49,032 nucleotides of DNA from Candidatus Desantisbacteria bacterium CG1_02_49_89 (GCA_001871075.1 MNUP01000047.1:1-49032); one strand, 5' to 3'. Positions 31,436 to 39,924 are shown, counted from the stretch's first letter. The notes: generated by a model not told the origin, from the letters alone. Translations and numbers: made by a program.

Positions 31436-33193
31436 TTATTTTTTATTGAATTCTTCCCAGAGTTCCGCAGGCATCCTGTCACCGAATTTTTCAAAAAATT
31501 TCCCGGCATCTTCTGTTTCCCGGTCCCATTCACCCGGGTTTACTTCAAGCAGTTCTTCCAGTTTTTCCGCCGGAACATCCAGGCCGCGGGTGTCGATGTC
31601 CCCGGGCCGCGGCACAAGGCCTATCGGTGTCTCCCTTGCTCCCGCCTTGCGGTTTGTTCTGTTTATGATCCATTTCAGGATCCTGATGTTCTCGCCGAAA
31701 CCGGGCCAGATGAATTTTCCGTCTTCATCTCTCCTGAACCAGTTGATGAAAAATATCCCGGGCGGATCTTTCATTTTTTTCCCGATATCGAGCCAGTGCC
31801 CGAAATAGTCGCCCATATTGTAGCCGCAGAACGGTATCATTGCCATCGGGTCCCTGCGGAGCGCGCCGATGCTGTGTATCGCGGCAGCGGTTGTTTCCGA
31901 GCCCATCCTGGCTGCGGAAAATACGCCGTGCTGCCAGCCGAAGCTTTCATATACGAGCGGTATGAGTTCTGTCCTTCTGCCGCCGAAGATTATTGCGGAG
32001 ATCGGGACGCCTTTCGGATTATTGAATTCCCTGGAGACAACAGGGCACTGCGATATTGCCGCCGTGAAACGGGAGTTGGGATGCGCGGCCTTGCTGTCCT
32101 GTTGTAAATGGTCCCACCTGCGGCCCTGCCAGTCAAGTACGTTTTCAGGCACAGGGCCGTCACGGCCTTCCCACCACGGCTCGTTCCTGTCAGCATCCAG
32201 AGCGGTGTTTGTGTAAAGGGTGGGGTAGAATGTTCCCGCTTTCAGTGTCCTGACCATGTTCGGGTTTGTTTTCAAAGAGGTGCCGGGCGCCACCCCGAAA
32301 AGCCCGGTTTCCGGATTTATGGCCCACAGCCTTCCGTCCGGGCCGACATTCATCCATGCGATATCGTCACCCACCGTCCATATTTTGTAGCCGGGTATGG
32401 AGGGCTGCAGCATGGCAAGGTTGGTTTTTCCGCAGGCGCTTGGCAAAGCGGCGACAACGTAGGTTATCCTGCCTTCAGGATCTTCGATGCCTATAATTAT
32501 CATGTGCTCTGCCAGCCAGCCTTCCTTCAGCCCCAGCCAGGAGGCAATTCTCAAAGAGAAGCATTTCTTGCCCAGGAGCGCGTTGCCGCCGTATCCTGAG
32601 CCGATGCTCCAGACAAAATTCTCGTCCGGGAAATGCATTATAAAGCGTTTTTCAGGATCAAGATCACCCACGGAATGGAAGCCCCTGACAAAATTTTCCG
32701 ATCCGCCTATCTTCCTGACAACGCCTTTGCCCAGGCGCGTCATTATGCGCATGCTTACAGCGACGTAGGAGATATCGGTGAGCTGGACGCACGCTTTCGC
32801 GTACGGTGAATCGGGATGGCCCATCATATACGGAAGGACGTACATCGTCCTTCCGCGCATGCACCCCTTTGACAGCCTTGAAAGCTTTTCTTTTGCCTCA
32901 AGGGGCGGCATCCAGTTGTTGTTGGGTCCGGCAGTCACTTTGTCCGGGTGGCAGACATAGGTCAGGTGTTCGGTCCTTGCCACATCGGTCGGATGGCTCC
33001 TGTGCAGGTAACTGCCGGGAAAAGAAGACCTGTTGAGCTCATGGAAGACGCTGTGCCCGTTTATTTTTTCTTTTGTAAGGCCGGCCTCAACTATTTTGCG
33101 CGCTTCTTCTTCGGTGCCGTCACACCAGTAAATACTTTCGGGTTCTGCAAGCCCTGCCTGTTCTTCAACCCATCGTTCGAGAGGTGTTGCCAC
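31436..33193 (-). CDS. pckG: Phosphoenolpyruvate carboxykinase (GTP)
   Basis: A 585-residue enzyme that interconverts oxaloacetate and PEP with GTP/GDP, a central step of gluconeogenesis or PEP carboxylation in anaerobes. Family features: IYWCDGTEEE near residue 21, YLHRSHPTDVARTEHLTYV, IGSGYGGNALLGKKCFSLRIAS, the kinase loop PSACGKTNLAM, VGDDIAWM, NPETGLFGVAPGTS and SRFTAAISQCP. Length matches the GTP type. The start is GTG 33193 after AAGGGA. It lies between ndk and thiC, each separated by repeat-rich gaps, all on the minus strand. Confidence 0.97.
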   Translation of the reverse strand: MATPLERWVEEQAGLAEPESIYWCDGTEEEARKIVEAGLTKEKINGHSVFHELNRSSFPGSYLHRSHPTDVARTEHLTYVCHPDKVTAGPNNNWMPPLEAKEKLSRLSKGCMRGRTMYVLPYMMGHPDSPYAKACVQLTDISYVAVSMRIMTRLGKGVVRKIGGSENFVRGFHSVGDLDPEKRFIMHFPDENFVWSIGSGYGGNALLGKKCFSLRIASWLGLKEGWLAEHMIIIGIEDPEGRITYVVAALPSACGKTNLAMLQPSIPGYKIWTVGDDIAWMNVGPDGRLWAINPETGLFGVAPGTSLKTNPNMVRTLKAGTFYPTLYTNTALDADRNEPWWEGRDGPVPENVLDWQGRRWDHLQQDSKAAHPNSRFTAAISQCPVVSREFNNPKGVPISAIIFGGRRTELIPLVYESFGWQHGVFSAARMGSETTAAAIHSIGALRRDPMAMIPFCGYNMGDYFGHWLDIGKKMKDPPGIFFINWFRRDEDGKFIWPGFGENIRILKWIINRTNRKAGARETPIGLVPRPGDIDTRGLDVPAEKLEELLEVNPGEWDRETEDAGKFFEKFGDRMPAELWEEFNKK

Positions 33194-33211
33194 TATTTGT
33201 CCCTTCTGTAA

Positions 33212-33322
33212 TACAATTATGAGTTATGAATTATGATTTATGAGTCAAAGGCATGGATTTTCATTTAAATTAATAATCTTGCTGTTGATTCATAACTTAT
33301 AACTCATAATTCATAATTGATT
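33212..33322. repeat. Near-perfect inverted pair of TTATGAGTTATGAATTATGA words
   Basis: CAATTATGAGTTATGAATTA with ATTTATGAGTC on the left and GATTCATAACTTATAACTCA with TAATTCATAATTG on the right form a long inverted repeat around about 45 bases. It fills the ndk-pckG gap. Confidence 0.85.
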
Positions 33323-33329
33323 TACATAA

Positions 33330-33833
33330 TTATTCCCAGTCAAGTTCCTTTACGTTATGCCTTGTGACTTCTTTTACGGGATATATGTGAAAAATTATCT
33401 CCTCGGGTTTGAACCAGAGCTTTATTTCCCTTTCGGCGTCTTTTTCGCTCGAGGACGCGTGTATCGCGTTCTCGTAAACCCCGCTGGTCGTTATCCTCCC
33501 GTAAGAGCCCCTTATGCTTGTAGGGTCGGCTTCTTCGGGATTGGTCGCGCCTGCAAGCTGCCTGACCTTCTTTATCGCGTCCTCGCCGTGGTAAACCATC
33601 GCGATCACCTTGCGCCGGCCATGGAACTCTCCTTGTATATACTTTAATAAATCCTCAAAAAAGGGTTTGTCCTTTAATTCGCTGTAATGTTCTTCCGCGA
33701 GCTTCCTGCTGACCTTGACGACTTTCGCCGCCGCGATTTCAAGCTTTGTCTCGGAAAGGCGCGAGAGTATGTTGCCTGTCAGGGACTTCTTCAGCCCGTC
33801 CGGTTTTATCAAAATAAGGGTCTGCTGGACCAT
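33330..33833 (-). CDS. ndk: Nucleoside diphosphate kinase
   Basis: A 167-residue enzyme that equilibrates nucleoside di- and triphosphates. TLILIKPDGLKK starts the fold; GATNPEEADPTSIRGSYG and the phospho-acceptor His in NAIHASSSEKDAEREI follow. It is about 25 residues longer than typical bacterial NDKs, mainly around KDKPFFEDLLKYIQGEF and at the C-terminus. The start is ATG 33833 with AGGAGG upstream; the frame extends to 33884 only through the promoter. It has its own promoter, divergent from the CBS gene. Confidence 0.93.
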   Translation of the reverse strand: MVQQTLILIKPDGLKKSLTGNILSRLSETKLEIAAAKVVKVSRKLAEEHYSELKDKPFFEDLLKYIQGEFHGRRKVIAMVYHGEDAIKKVRQLAGATNPEEADPTSIRGSYGRITTSGVYENAIHASSSEKDAEREIKLWFKPEEIIFHIYPVKEVTRHNVKELDWE

Positions 33834-33855
33834 GGTTCCTCCTAAATATTTTAAT

Positions 33856-33884
33856 ATTATACCACTATTTCTGTTAAAAGTCAA
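33856..33884 (-). promoter_or_regulatory. Sigma70-type promoter for ndk
   Basis: On the minus strand TTGACT (33879-33884) and TATAAT (33856-33861) are 17 bases apart. It is back to back with the + strand promoter. Confidence 0.88.
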
Positions 33885-33890
33885 GAAAAC

Positions 33891-33918
33891 TTGACAAATT
33901 AACTAAATAGTATATAAT
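33891..33918 (+). promoter_or_regulatory. Sigma70-type promoter for the CBS/permease genes
   Basis: TTGACA (33891-33896) and TATAAT (33913-33918), 16-base spacer. The two divergent -35 boxes share the palindrome TCAAGAAAACTTGA (33881-33894), a possible operator or simply the paired -35 boxes. Confidence 0.88.
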
Positions 33919-33949
33919 ATATAACCTTGAAAATAAGCCTTCAAAGACC

Positions 33950-33980
33950 AAAAACAGGGCCCTTGTCCTGTTTTTCTTCT
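33950..33980 (+). terminator. Leader hairpin with T-run (possible attenuator)
   Basis: AAAAACAGG (33950-33958) pairs with CCTGTTTTT (33967-33975) and T-rich bases follow. It lies between the promoter and the CBS ATG, where a terminator would stop the operon, so it may be a conditional attenuator. An upstream TTGAA...TTCAA pair could compete. Confidence 0.65.
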
Positions 33981-33994
33981 TTAAGGGAGGGCAT

Positions 33995-34441
33995 ATGAAA
34001 GTCAAAGATATAATGACCAGAGAGGTTAAAACCCTCAGTCCGGATATGTCGGTCAAGGACGCCGCGGTAAAACTTTTTACGCTGCAGATAAGCGGCCTGC
34101 CTGTGGTGGACGCGGAAAACCGCGTTGTGGGGATGTTCACCGAAAAAGACATCATAAAGATGGTTCTGCCGTCAAATATAGAGCAAGTAGAGGGTCTGAC
34201 CCAGCTTTTCGGAGGGGAAGCCCTTGAAAAGAAATTCGCCCGCACAGCGGACATCAAGGTTTCGGAGGTAATGCGCAGGGAAGTGATCTGCGTGGATGAG
34301 GATACGGATGTCGCGGAAGTGGCGAAGATGATGATCGTCAAAAAGGTGAGGAGGATCCCCGTGGTCAGGGATAACAAGCTGGCCGGCATCGTTGCAAGAG
34401 GGGATATCGTAAAACAGCTTTTGAAGAAAGAAGGTTTATAA
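33995..34441 (+). CDS. CBS-domain pair protein (paralogue)
   Basis: A 148-residue two-CBS protein: IMTREVKTLSPDMSVKDAAV with QISGLPVVDAENRVVGMFTEKDI, then VMRREVICVDEDTDVAEV with KVRRIPVVRDNKLAGIVARGDIV. It resembles the 17569-18027 protein in length and layout. It lies three bases before a permease gene in the same transcription unit. CBS pairs bind adenine nucleotides and may regulate that permease; this is inferred from position. GGGAGGG precedes ATG 33995. Confidence 0.9.
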   Translation: MKVKDIMTREVKTLSPDMSVKDAAVKLFTLQISGLPVVDAENRVVGMFTEKDIIKMVLPSNIEQVEGLTQLFGGEALEKKFARTADIKVSEVMRREVICVDEDTDVAEVAKMMIVKKVRRIPVVRDNKLAGIVARGDIVKQLLKKEGL

Positions 34442-34444
34442 ACA

Positions 34445-35893
34445 ATGGATAACAACGGCGAACGCGCGGAAATAACCAGTAAGCCCAAGCATATATGGAG
34501 AAATTTTTCTCTGCTTCTTCTTATTGTGGTCCTGACAGGTTTTTTAGCGCACAGCAGGAACATGTCATTCAGCCAGGTTCTTGCCATTTCGCTTTTTACT
34601 GCCACTGTCCTGGGCACGCTTCTGTTCTGATCCTTCAGGCTGTCGATAGCGTTTGTGGGTATAGGCATACTGCTTGCGACAAAGACGCTTGACGTAGAGA
34701 ATTTTGTAAAGTTCTCATCCCTGGATGTCATATGTTTCCTTGTGGGAATGATGACCATCGTGGGGATGCTGAAGGATGTCGGGTTCTTCAACTGGATCAT
34801 GATGAAGCTTATCAGGGGCGCGAAGGGAAGCGCGACCAGGTTTCTGACCCTCCTGTGCGTTTCTTCCACCCTTCTCGCATGCCTGGTTGACGAAGTGACC
34901 TCCATTATATTTATTGCCGCGATCATCCTGGAAGCCTGCGATTACTTTGAGGTAGACCCGACTCCCTATATAATCAGCAGCGTGCTTGCGACCAACATCG
35001 GCTCCAGCGGCACGATGCTGGGCAACCCAATAGGGATACTCATAGGAATGAGGGCGGGACTGACTTTTGAGAGCTTCATAAAATGGGCGTTTCCCGTGAC
35101 AATGGCGGCACTGGCGCTGACGCTTCTGATATTAAGGATCTGGTACAGGAAAGACCTGCTGCTCCTGGGCGCGAAGATGAAGGAAAAACTTTCTTCGGCG
35201 GCAGGGACCGCGGGACCGGGAACAGCTAAAATTGAAAATAAAAAGGATTTTAAGATCGGTATATCCATATTTGTTGCCACCATTCTGATGATCGCGTTCC
35301 ACCACCGCATCGAGGTATTGTGCCGGTTCCCGCAGAACACCATGCTTCTTGCCGCTCCGCTGATCGGGGCCGGGGTTGTGATGTTCTGGAAAGCGGAAAG
35401 GGCAAGGCATTACATAGAGAAGGACGTGGACTGGTGGACGCTGATATTTTTTATGATGCTTTTCGCAAAAGCGGGAACTCTCAGATATACGGGTGTCACG
35501 GATATACTGGCGAACAAGATCGTTGCTTTTTCAGGTTCAAACATAACTATTCTCATAATGATAGTGTTGTGGATATCCTGTTTCGGTTCAAGCATCCTTG
35601 ACAACGTTGTGCTCGTATCCGCGATCATACCGGTGATACAAAGTTTCAAGGCCATCGGGATAAACGTGTATCCCCTTTGGTGGGCGCTGCTTTTCGGGGG
35701 CTGCTTCGGCGGCAACATAACAATGGTGGGCAGCACCGCCAACATCGTGGCGATAGGCATGCTGGAAAAACAGGGAAGGAAACAGATGAAATTCTTCCGC
35801 TGGTTCCGGATCGGCGCAACTGTCGGCGTTATTTCCACGGCGGTCGCGGGACTGCTGCTTTTGATCCTTTTTCCGTTTATGCCGAAACATTAA
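34445..35893 (+). pseudogene. SLC13/ArsB-type permease interrupted by an in-frame TGA
   Basis: The two frames 34445-34630 and 34655-35893 are in the same phase, separated only by TGA at 34628-34630. Read through, they give 482 residues with about 10-12 membrane helices, DEVTSIIFIAAII, NIGSSGTMLGNPIGILIG and GGNITMVGSTANIVAIG, all typical of the ArsB/NhaD/SLC13 ion transporter group. The residues around the stop (GTLLF stop SFRLSIAFVGIGILLA) suggest TGG (Trp) became TGA. TGA is used as an ordinary stop elsewhere in the window. The gene may be a fresh pseudogene, a suppressed stop or a sequence error. A separate product from ATG 34655 would lack the first helix. Confidence 0.82.
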
Positions 35894-35898
35894 ATAAC

Positions 35899-36702
35899 AT
35901 GCCATTAATCCAATCCATAATTCTGGGCCTGGTCCAGGGCCTGACCGAATTCCTTCCGGTCAGCTCAAGCGCGCACCTTGTGCTTGTGCCCAATTTTCTG
36001 GGATGGGAGCCCTCTCCTGTTTTGTTTGATATATTCCTGCACCTCGGCACCCTTGTTGCCGTGCTTGTTTACTTCCGCAAGGATATTTTGGGACTCTTCT
36101 CTTCCCGCTCTTCACTACTCACTGTCTTAATTGTGGCCTGCGTTCCGACCGCAATTATCGGTTTTTTATTTAAGGGCTTCTTTGAAAAACTTTTCGAGAA
36201 TCCGGCAGGCGTCTCTGTACTTCTTCTTGTCACCGGTTTTCTTTTATGGTTTTCTTCGCGACGCGCGACCCGCCCAGCAAAATTGGCGGGCAAGCTGTCC
36301 GACCCGCAAGGGCGACGCGCGACGATTTCGTACGCCGACGCCCTCTGGATCGGCATTGCGCAGGGCGCCGCGATAGCGCCGGGCATTTCGCGTTCAGGCG
36401 CCACGATATCAACCGGTCTTTTGAGGGGTCTTTCAGGTGAAGAAGCCGCAAGGTTCTCTTTCCTGCTTTCGATCCCCGCGATCCTGGGCGCGTTAGTGTT
36501 TAAATTAAAAGATCTATCGTCCACAGTTCACGGTCCACAGTCCACGGCGTACATGATTGGAGGGGCAGTCGCGGGATTAGCAGGATATGGGGCGCTGAAA
36601 ATAGTTTTTAAAGCCCTCAAGGCGGGAAGGTTCAAATATTTCGCGCTGTATTGCTGGGCACTGGGAACCATTGGTATTTTATCCGTTTTGGTCCGTGGCT
36701 GA
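35899..36702 (+). CDS. uppP: Undecaprenyl-diphosphatase UppP with two in-frame repeat loops
   Basis: A 267-residue integral membrane phosphatase (BacA family) that recycles the undecaprenyl carrier for cell wall synthesis. The catalytic motif GLTEFLPVSSSAHLVL is at residues 14-29 and the second motif APGISRSGATIS is intact. Start ATG 35899 comes six bases after the permease stop. Two loops are formed by dispersed repeats. One, near residues 119-142 (SRRATRPAKLAGKLSDPQG and RRAT), comes from 36255-36324 and includes a CCCGCC...GGCGGG hairpin. The other, SSTVHGPQSTA, comes from 36519-36550. Both fall between membrane helices, where extra length is tolerable. Confidence 0.92.
   Translation: MPLIQSIILGLVQGLTEFLPVSSSAHLVLVPNFLGWEPSPVLFDIFLHLGTLVAVLVYFRKDILGLFSSRSSLLTVLIVACVPTAIIGFLFKGFFEKLFENPAGVSVLLLVTGFLLWFSSRRATRPAKLAGKLSDPQGRRATISYADALWIGIAQGAAIAPGISRSGATISTGLLRGLSGEEAARFSFLLSIPAILGALVFKLKDLSSTVHGPQSTAYMIGGAVAGLAGYGALKIVFKALKAGRFKYFALYCWALGTIGILSVLVRG
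36255..36324. repeat. Repeat insert in uppP with two shared hairpin modules
   Basis: 36269-36290 matches the hairpin at 15774-15795 (21 of 22). 36300-36318, CGACCCGCAAGGGCGACGC, is identical in inverted orientation to 44168-44186 inside priA. Confidence 0.88.
36519..36550. repeat. TCCACAGTTCACGGTCCACA word inside uppP
   Basis: Three imperfect copies of GTCCACAGTTCACG-type words occupy one loop of UppP. The word is a relative of the CCAGTGTCCAGC intergenic family. Confidence 0.7.
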
Positions 36703-36704
36703 TT

Positions 36705-36806
36705 CAGTGTCAAGAGTCCCGCCTCAACGGTGGGTCGCCGAAGTGGCGACAAGAGTCAAGTGTCAAGTTTAAAACCAGAAAGTATTATCCGTGGATATCC
36801 GTGGCC
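36705..36806. repeat. Intergenic GTGTCAAGAGTC words with hairpins
   Basis: GTGTCAAGAGTC words flank hairpins in CCCGCCTCAACGGTGGG and GTCGCCGAAGTGGCGAC (36735-36751), followed by ATCCGTGGATATCCGTGG. The next start codon has no clear ribosome binding site. Confidence 0.75.
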
Positions 36807-36810
36807 AAAC

Positions 36811-37296
36811 ATGATACAGAAACTGCTTGTAGCGTTACAGGGGCTGCCGAAAGAACTCATTACAGTTATCGTGGCGATGCTTCCCATCGCCGAGTTACGG
36901 GGTTCAATACCCGTGGCCCTCGGAATGGGAATGGATCCCCGGTCTGTATTTTGGTGGTCGATAATAGGAAATACAATACCGGTTGCACCGATATTGCTGC
37001 TGCTGGGTCCAGTGTCAAAGTGGCTGAGGCGGTTCAAGATCTTTAACAGATTTTTCAATTGGCTGTTTGCCCGCACTGAGAAGAACAGCGCGGTGATACA
37101 GAAATACGGGTTCTGGGGCCTTGCGATTTTCGTGGGCATTCCCCTTCCGATAACGGGTGCGTGGAGCGGGTGCGCCGCGGCGTTCCTGCTCCAGATGAAA
37201 TTCTGGCGCGCGTTTTTCGCGATCCTGCTGGGGATCCTTATCGCGGGCGGGATCGTCATGCTGGCAAGCTTGGGTGTGATCAAGATTTTCTTATAG
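36811..37296 (+). CDS. Small multidrug export-like membrane protein (COG2426)
   Basis: A 161-residue protein with about four membrane helices. PIAELRGSIPVALGMG, SIIGNTIPVAPILLLLGPV, YGFWGLAIFVGIPLPITGAWSGCAAAFLL and ILIAGGIVMLASLGVI match the small multidrug export (COG2426, Sm_multidrug_ex) family, whose function is poorly proven. The start is ATG 36811; upstream frame from 36730 runs through a repeat. The sequence before ATG is a repeat word (CCGTGGCCAAAC) without a good Shine-Dalgarno site. Confidence 0.82.
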   Translation: MIQKLLVALQGLPKELITVIVAMLPIAELRGSIPVALGMGMDPRSVFWWSIIGNTIPVAPILLLLGPVSKWLRRFKIFNRFFNWLFARTEKNSAVIQKYGFWGLAIFVGIPLPITGAWSGCAAAFLLQMKFWRAFFAILLGILIAGGIVMLASLGVIKIFL

Positions 37297-37372
37297 TATT
37301 AAGTGTCAAGTATCAAGAGTCAAGTAAGAGATTAATCTTGTGGAAATCTGTGTAATCGTGTGGTTTGAAATC
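37297..37372. repeat. Intergenic AGTGTCAAGTATCAAGAGTC words
   Basis: AGTGTCAAGTATCAAGAGTC is followed by a diverged ATCTGTGTAATCGTGTGG. The first word also occurs inside recG (41271-41300). Confidence 0.7.
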
Positions 37373-37382
37373 TGAGGTTAAG

Positions 37383-38714
37383 ATGAAAAGAAGGTTTAGT
37401 CCGGCGCAGACCGTTCTCCTGGGCTTCCTGCTCTTGATCCTGACAGGAACTTTCCTGCTGCTACTCCCGTTTTCAACGAAAAGCGGGTCAAAGCCGCATG
37501 GTATCGACGCGCTTTTCACAGCCACTTCCGCCATATGCGTGACCGGCCTGACCGTGGCCAAAACAGGGGAATACTGGTCGCTGTTCGGCCAGCTGGTCAT
37601 CATTGTCCTGATACAGCTCGGGGGCCTTGGTTATATGATGATCACGGGTTTTGTAATGCTTGCGATCAGGAACAGGATAACGCTTGAAGAAAGGCTGGCA
37701 TTCAGGGAGGGCATGGACCAGTTCAGTATGTCGGAACTCGGGCATTTCATAAGACAGGTACTGAAGGCAACGTTCATTGTTGAGGGCGCAGGCGCCCTGG
37801 TCCTTTTTCTTTACTGGCGGGAAAAACTCGGGTGGTTAAGGGCTCTTTATAACGGCATTTTCCACTCTGTCTCCGCCTTCTGCAACGCGGGATTCATCCT
37901 TTTCAGCAATAACCTTGAGGGTTATAAAGGCGATCTGGTCGTCAGCATTACTATAATGTGCCTGATAATAACCGGCGGGATAGGATACCATGTTATCAGG
38001 GACGTTTACCATCATTATTCAACAAAACGCAGGCACCCCCACCTGTACCTCCACACAAGATCCGTGTTGATGATGACCGGTATACTTATCCTTACGGGCG
38101 CGGTTTTTATTTTCATTTTTGAAAGCATGAACCCGGGAGTTTTTACAGGCCTGACGCTTAAGGAAAAAATACTTACTTCACTTTTCCAGTCACTGACCCC
38201 CAGGACCGCGGGTTTTAACACGCTCCCGATCGGGCAGATGACAATACCTTCGCTGTTCCTTATTATCATACTTATGTTCATAGGCGCTTCTCCGGGAGGG
38301 ACCGGCGGAGGCATAAAGACCACCACCTTCCTTGTTATTATCGACGCAACATGGTCAGCCCTGATAGGCCGAAGGGACGTCACGCTTTTCAAAAAAAGAC
38401 TGCCTGAAGAAACGGTCAGCAAATCTTTCGCGATCTTCATACTTGGGCTTCTGCTTGTGTCCGTGGTTACGTTCTTCATGCTGAACACAGAATCAAAGGG
38501 ATTCATACCCGTGCTTTTTGAGATCGTTTCAGCGTTCGGAACCGTGGGCCTGTCCACCGGTATAACACCAAGCCTGACCTTTATAGGCAAGGTCCTGATA
38601 ATAATAACGATGTTCATAGGCAGGATAGGGCTTCTTACTTTTGCGATAGCCCTGACGCAGGTCAGGTACGAATCGCTTTTCAGGTATCCGGAGGAAAGAA
38701 TACTGGTCGGCTGA
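37383..38714 (+). CDS. ktrB: Potassium uptake channel subunit KtrB/TrkH
   Basis: A 443-residue potassium translocating subunit. Four M1-P-M2 repeats are visible by their selectivity-filter segments: TSAICVTGLTV, VSAFCNAGFILF, SLTPRTAGFNTLP and VSAFGTVGLSTGI. GASPGGTGGGIKTTTF matches the KtrB intramembrane gating loop. It works in the inner membrane with KtrA, encoded next. ATG 37383 follows GAGG. Length fits KtrB rather than the longer TrkH. Confidence 0.95.
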   Translation: MKRRFSPAQTVLLGFLLLILTGTFLLLLPFSTKSGSKPHGIDALFTATSAICVTGLTVAKTGEYWSLFGQLVIIVLIQLGGLGYMMITGFVMLAIRNRITLEERLAFREGMDQFSMSELGHFIRQVLKATFIVEGAGALVLFLYWREKLGWLRALYNGIFHSVSAFCNAGFILFSNNLEGYKGDLVVSITIMCLIITGGIGYHVIRDVYHHYSTKRRHPHLYLHTRSVLMMTGILILTGAVFIFIFESMNPGVFTGLTLKEKILTSLFQSLTPRTAGFNTLPIGQMTIPSLFLIIILMFIGASPGGTGGGIKTTTFLVIIDATWSALIGRRDVTLFKKRLPEETVSKSFAIFILGLLLVSVVTFFMLNTESKGFIPVLFEIVSAFGTVGLSTGITPSLTFIGKVLIIITMFIGRIGLLTFAIALTQVRYESLFRYPEERILVG

Positions 38715-38717
38715 ATT

Positions 38718-38795
38718 AAAACAGTGTCCAGTGTCCAGCCAAAAGATTAATACTAAATCTGTGTAATCATCTTATAAAATCGGTGTAATCAGTTT
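38718..38795. repeat. Intergenic CAGTGTCCAGTGTCCAGCC and GTGTAATCA words
   Basis: One CAGTGTCCAGTGTCCAGC word and two TGTGTAATCA/CGGTGTAATCA words fill the ktrB-ktrA gap. Confidence 0.7.
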
Positions 38796-38812
38796 TACGG
38801 CGGGAGGGGAAA

Positions 38813-39508
38813 ATGAGACAGTTTGCGGTGATAGGCCTGGGAAAATTCGGCCTTGCGGTGGCAAAGACACTGACCGAGAAGGGATGCCAGATCCTTGTTA
38901 TTGATTCCGACGAGGAAAGGGTAAGGGAGGCAGGTGAGTTTGCCGCGTCTGCCATTCAGATGGACGCTACCGACGAAGAAGCCCTTAGAAAAGTCGGATT
39001 TGAATCAATAGACGTTGCCATAGTCAGCGTCGGCGAAAACCTTGAGTCCAGCATACTAATAACCCTGCTCCTCAAGGAGATAGGCGTGAAAGAGGTTATT
39101 TCCAAGGCGCTGACAGCCCATCACGCGAAAGTCCTGCAGAAGATAGGGGCGGACCGGATAGTGTTCCCGGAAAGGGAAATGGGCATCAAGGTCGCCGAGC
39201 ACCTTATTTCTCCCGACATCCTCGAGCTGATAAGGCTCTCTCCAGATTACGACCTCCTGGAGTTCACGGTTCCCAGGGGCATGAACGGAAAGACGCTCAA
39301 AGACCTCGCGCTCAGGACAAAGTATAAAGTGAATATTGTCGCCATAAAGAAAAGGGTCCCGTATGTCAACGACGCCGGGGAATCGGAATTCAGGGAAGAG
39401 ATCAACCCTACGCCAAACGGGGATGACGAGCTTTCCGCCGGCGACGTGATCGTGATGACAGGCGAAACCAAAATGATAGCTGAGTTTCGAAAGGAAGTCC
39501 AGAAATGA
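38813..39508 (+). CDS. ktrA: Potassium uptake regulatory subunit KtrA/TrkA
   Basis: A 231-residue cytosolic RCK protein that gates KtrB. The N-terminal Rossmann domain (about 1-130) has the nucleotide motif VIGLGKFGLAVA and the acidic IDSDEERV; the RCK_C domain covers about 145-230 (LLEFTVPRGMNGKTLKDL, GDVIVMTGETKMI). Length is that of single-RCK KtrA. GGAGGGG precedes ATG 38813. It overlaps the next TPR gene by four bases (ATGA). Confidence 0.95.
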   Translation: MRQFAVIGLGKFGLAVAKTLTEKGCQILVIDSDEERVREAGEFAASAIQMDATDEEALRKVGFESIDVAIVSVGENLESSILITLLLKEIGVKEVISKALTAHHAKVLQKIGADRIVFPEREMGIKVAEHLISPDILELIRLSPDYDLLEFTVPRGMNGKTLKDLALRTKYKVNIVAIKKRVPYVNDAGESEFREEINPTPNGDDELSAGDVIVMTGETKMIAEFRKEVQK

Positions 39509-39774
39509 TCGCAGATAAAAAGGAGCTGGCGAACGCGCTTTTTGAAATAGGCAAGTTTTATTTTTTTAACGAAAGGTACGATGAGGCGCTGAGGGTGCTT
39601 AAAAAATCAGCTGACCTGAACAAAAAAGAGCCGGAGACCTATTACCAGATGGGCCTGGTATATGAGGCAAAGAACGAGAGCATGCCAGCCAAGGAAATGT
39701 ACCTTAAAGCCCTTGAGCTGAATCCCAGGCTCAGCGTCGCGCAGGAGCACCTTGACAGGCTTGTCGGTAAATAG
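39505..39774 (+). CDS. Small TPR-repeat protein
   Basis: An 89-residue protein of two tetratricopeptide repeats: ALFEIGKFYFFNERYDEALRV and ETYYQMGLVYEAKNESMPA with the typical helix pairs. TPRs mediate protein contacts. It is translationally coupled to ktrA by an ATGA overlap and is followed by a strong terminator, so it ends the potassium-uptake unit. No partner can be named. Confidence 0.88.
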   Translation: MIADKKELANALFEIGKFYFFNERYDEALRVLKKSADLNKKEPETYYQMGLVYEAKNESMPAKEMYLKALELNPRLSVAQEHLDRLVGK

Positions 39775-39785
39775 TGGTTAAAAGT

Positions 39786-39819
39786 AAGGGGCGCGGGCAT
39801 CAGTGGCGCCCCTTTTTTA
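39786..39819 (+). terminator. Rho-independent terminator after the TPR gene
   Basis: AAGGGGCGC (39786-39794) pairs with GCGCCCCTT (39806-39814) and six T residues follow. Confidence 0.93.
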
Positions 39820-39825
39820 TTTAGA

Positions 39826-39915
39826 AGCCCGATTACAGTGATTTTCAAAAAATGATTACACCGATTTCAACTGATGATTGCACCGATTATATGAAGCAGA
39901 TTACGCGGATTGAAG
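39826..39915. repeat. Intergenic GATTACACCGATT words
   Basis: GATTACAGTGATT, GATTACACCGATT, GATTGCACCGATT and GATTACGCGGATT are inverted-orientation members of the AATCACTGTAATCA family. They end at AAGGAGA before nagA. Confidence 0.75.
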
Positions 39916-39924
39916 GAGATATGC

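Noticed and set aside
34628-34630. TGA recoding (selenocysteine or alternative code)
   Set aside because: No SECIS-like hairpin is evident directly downstream, and other genes here end with TGA, so a point mutation or error is simpler.
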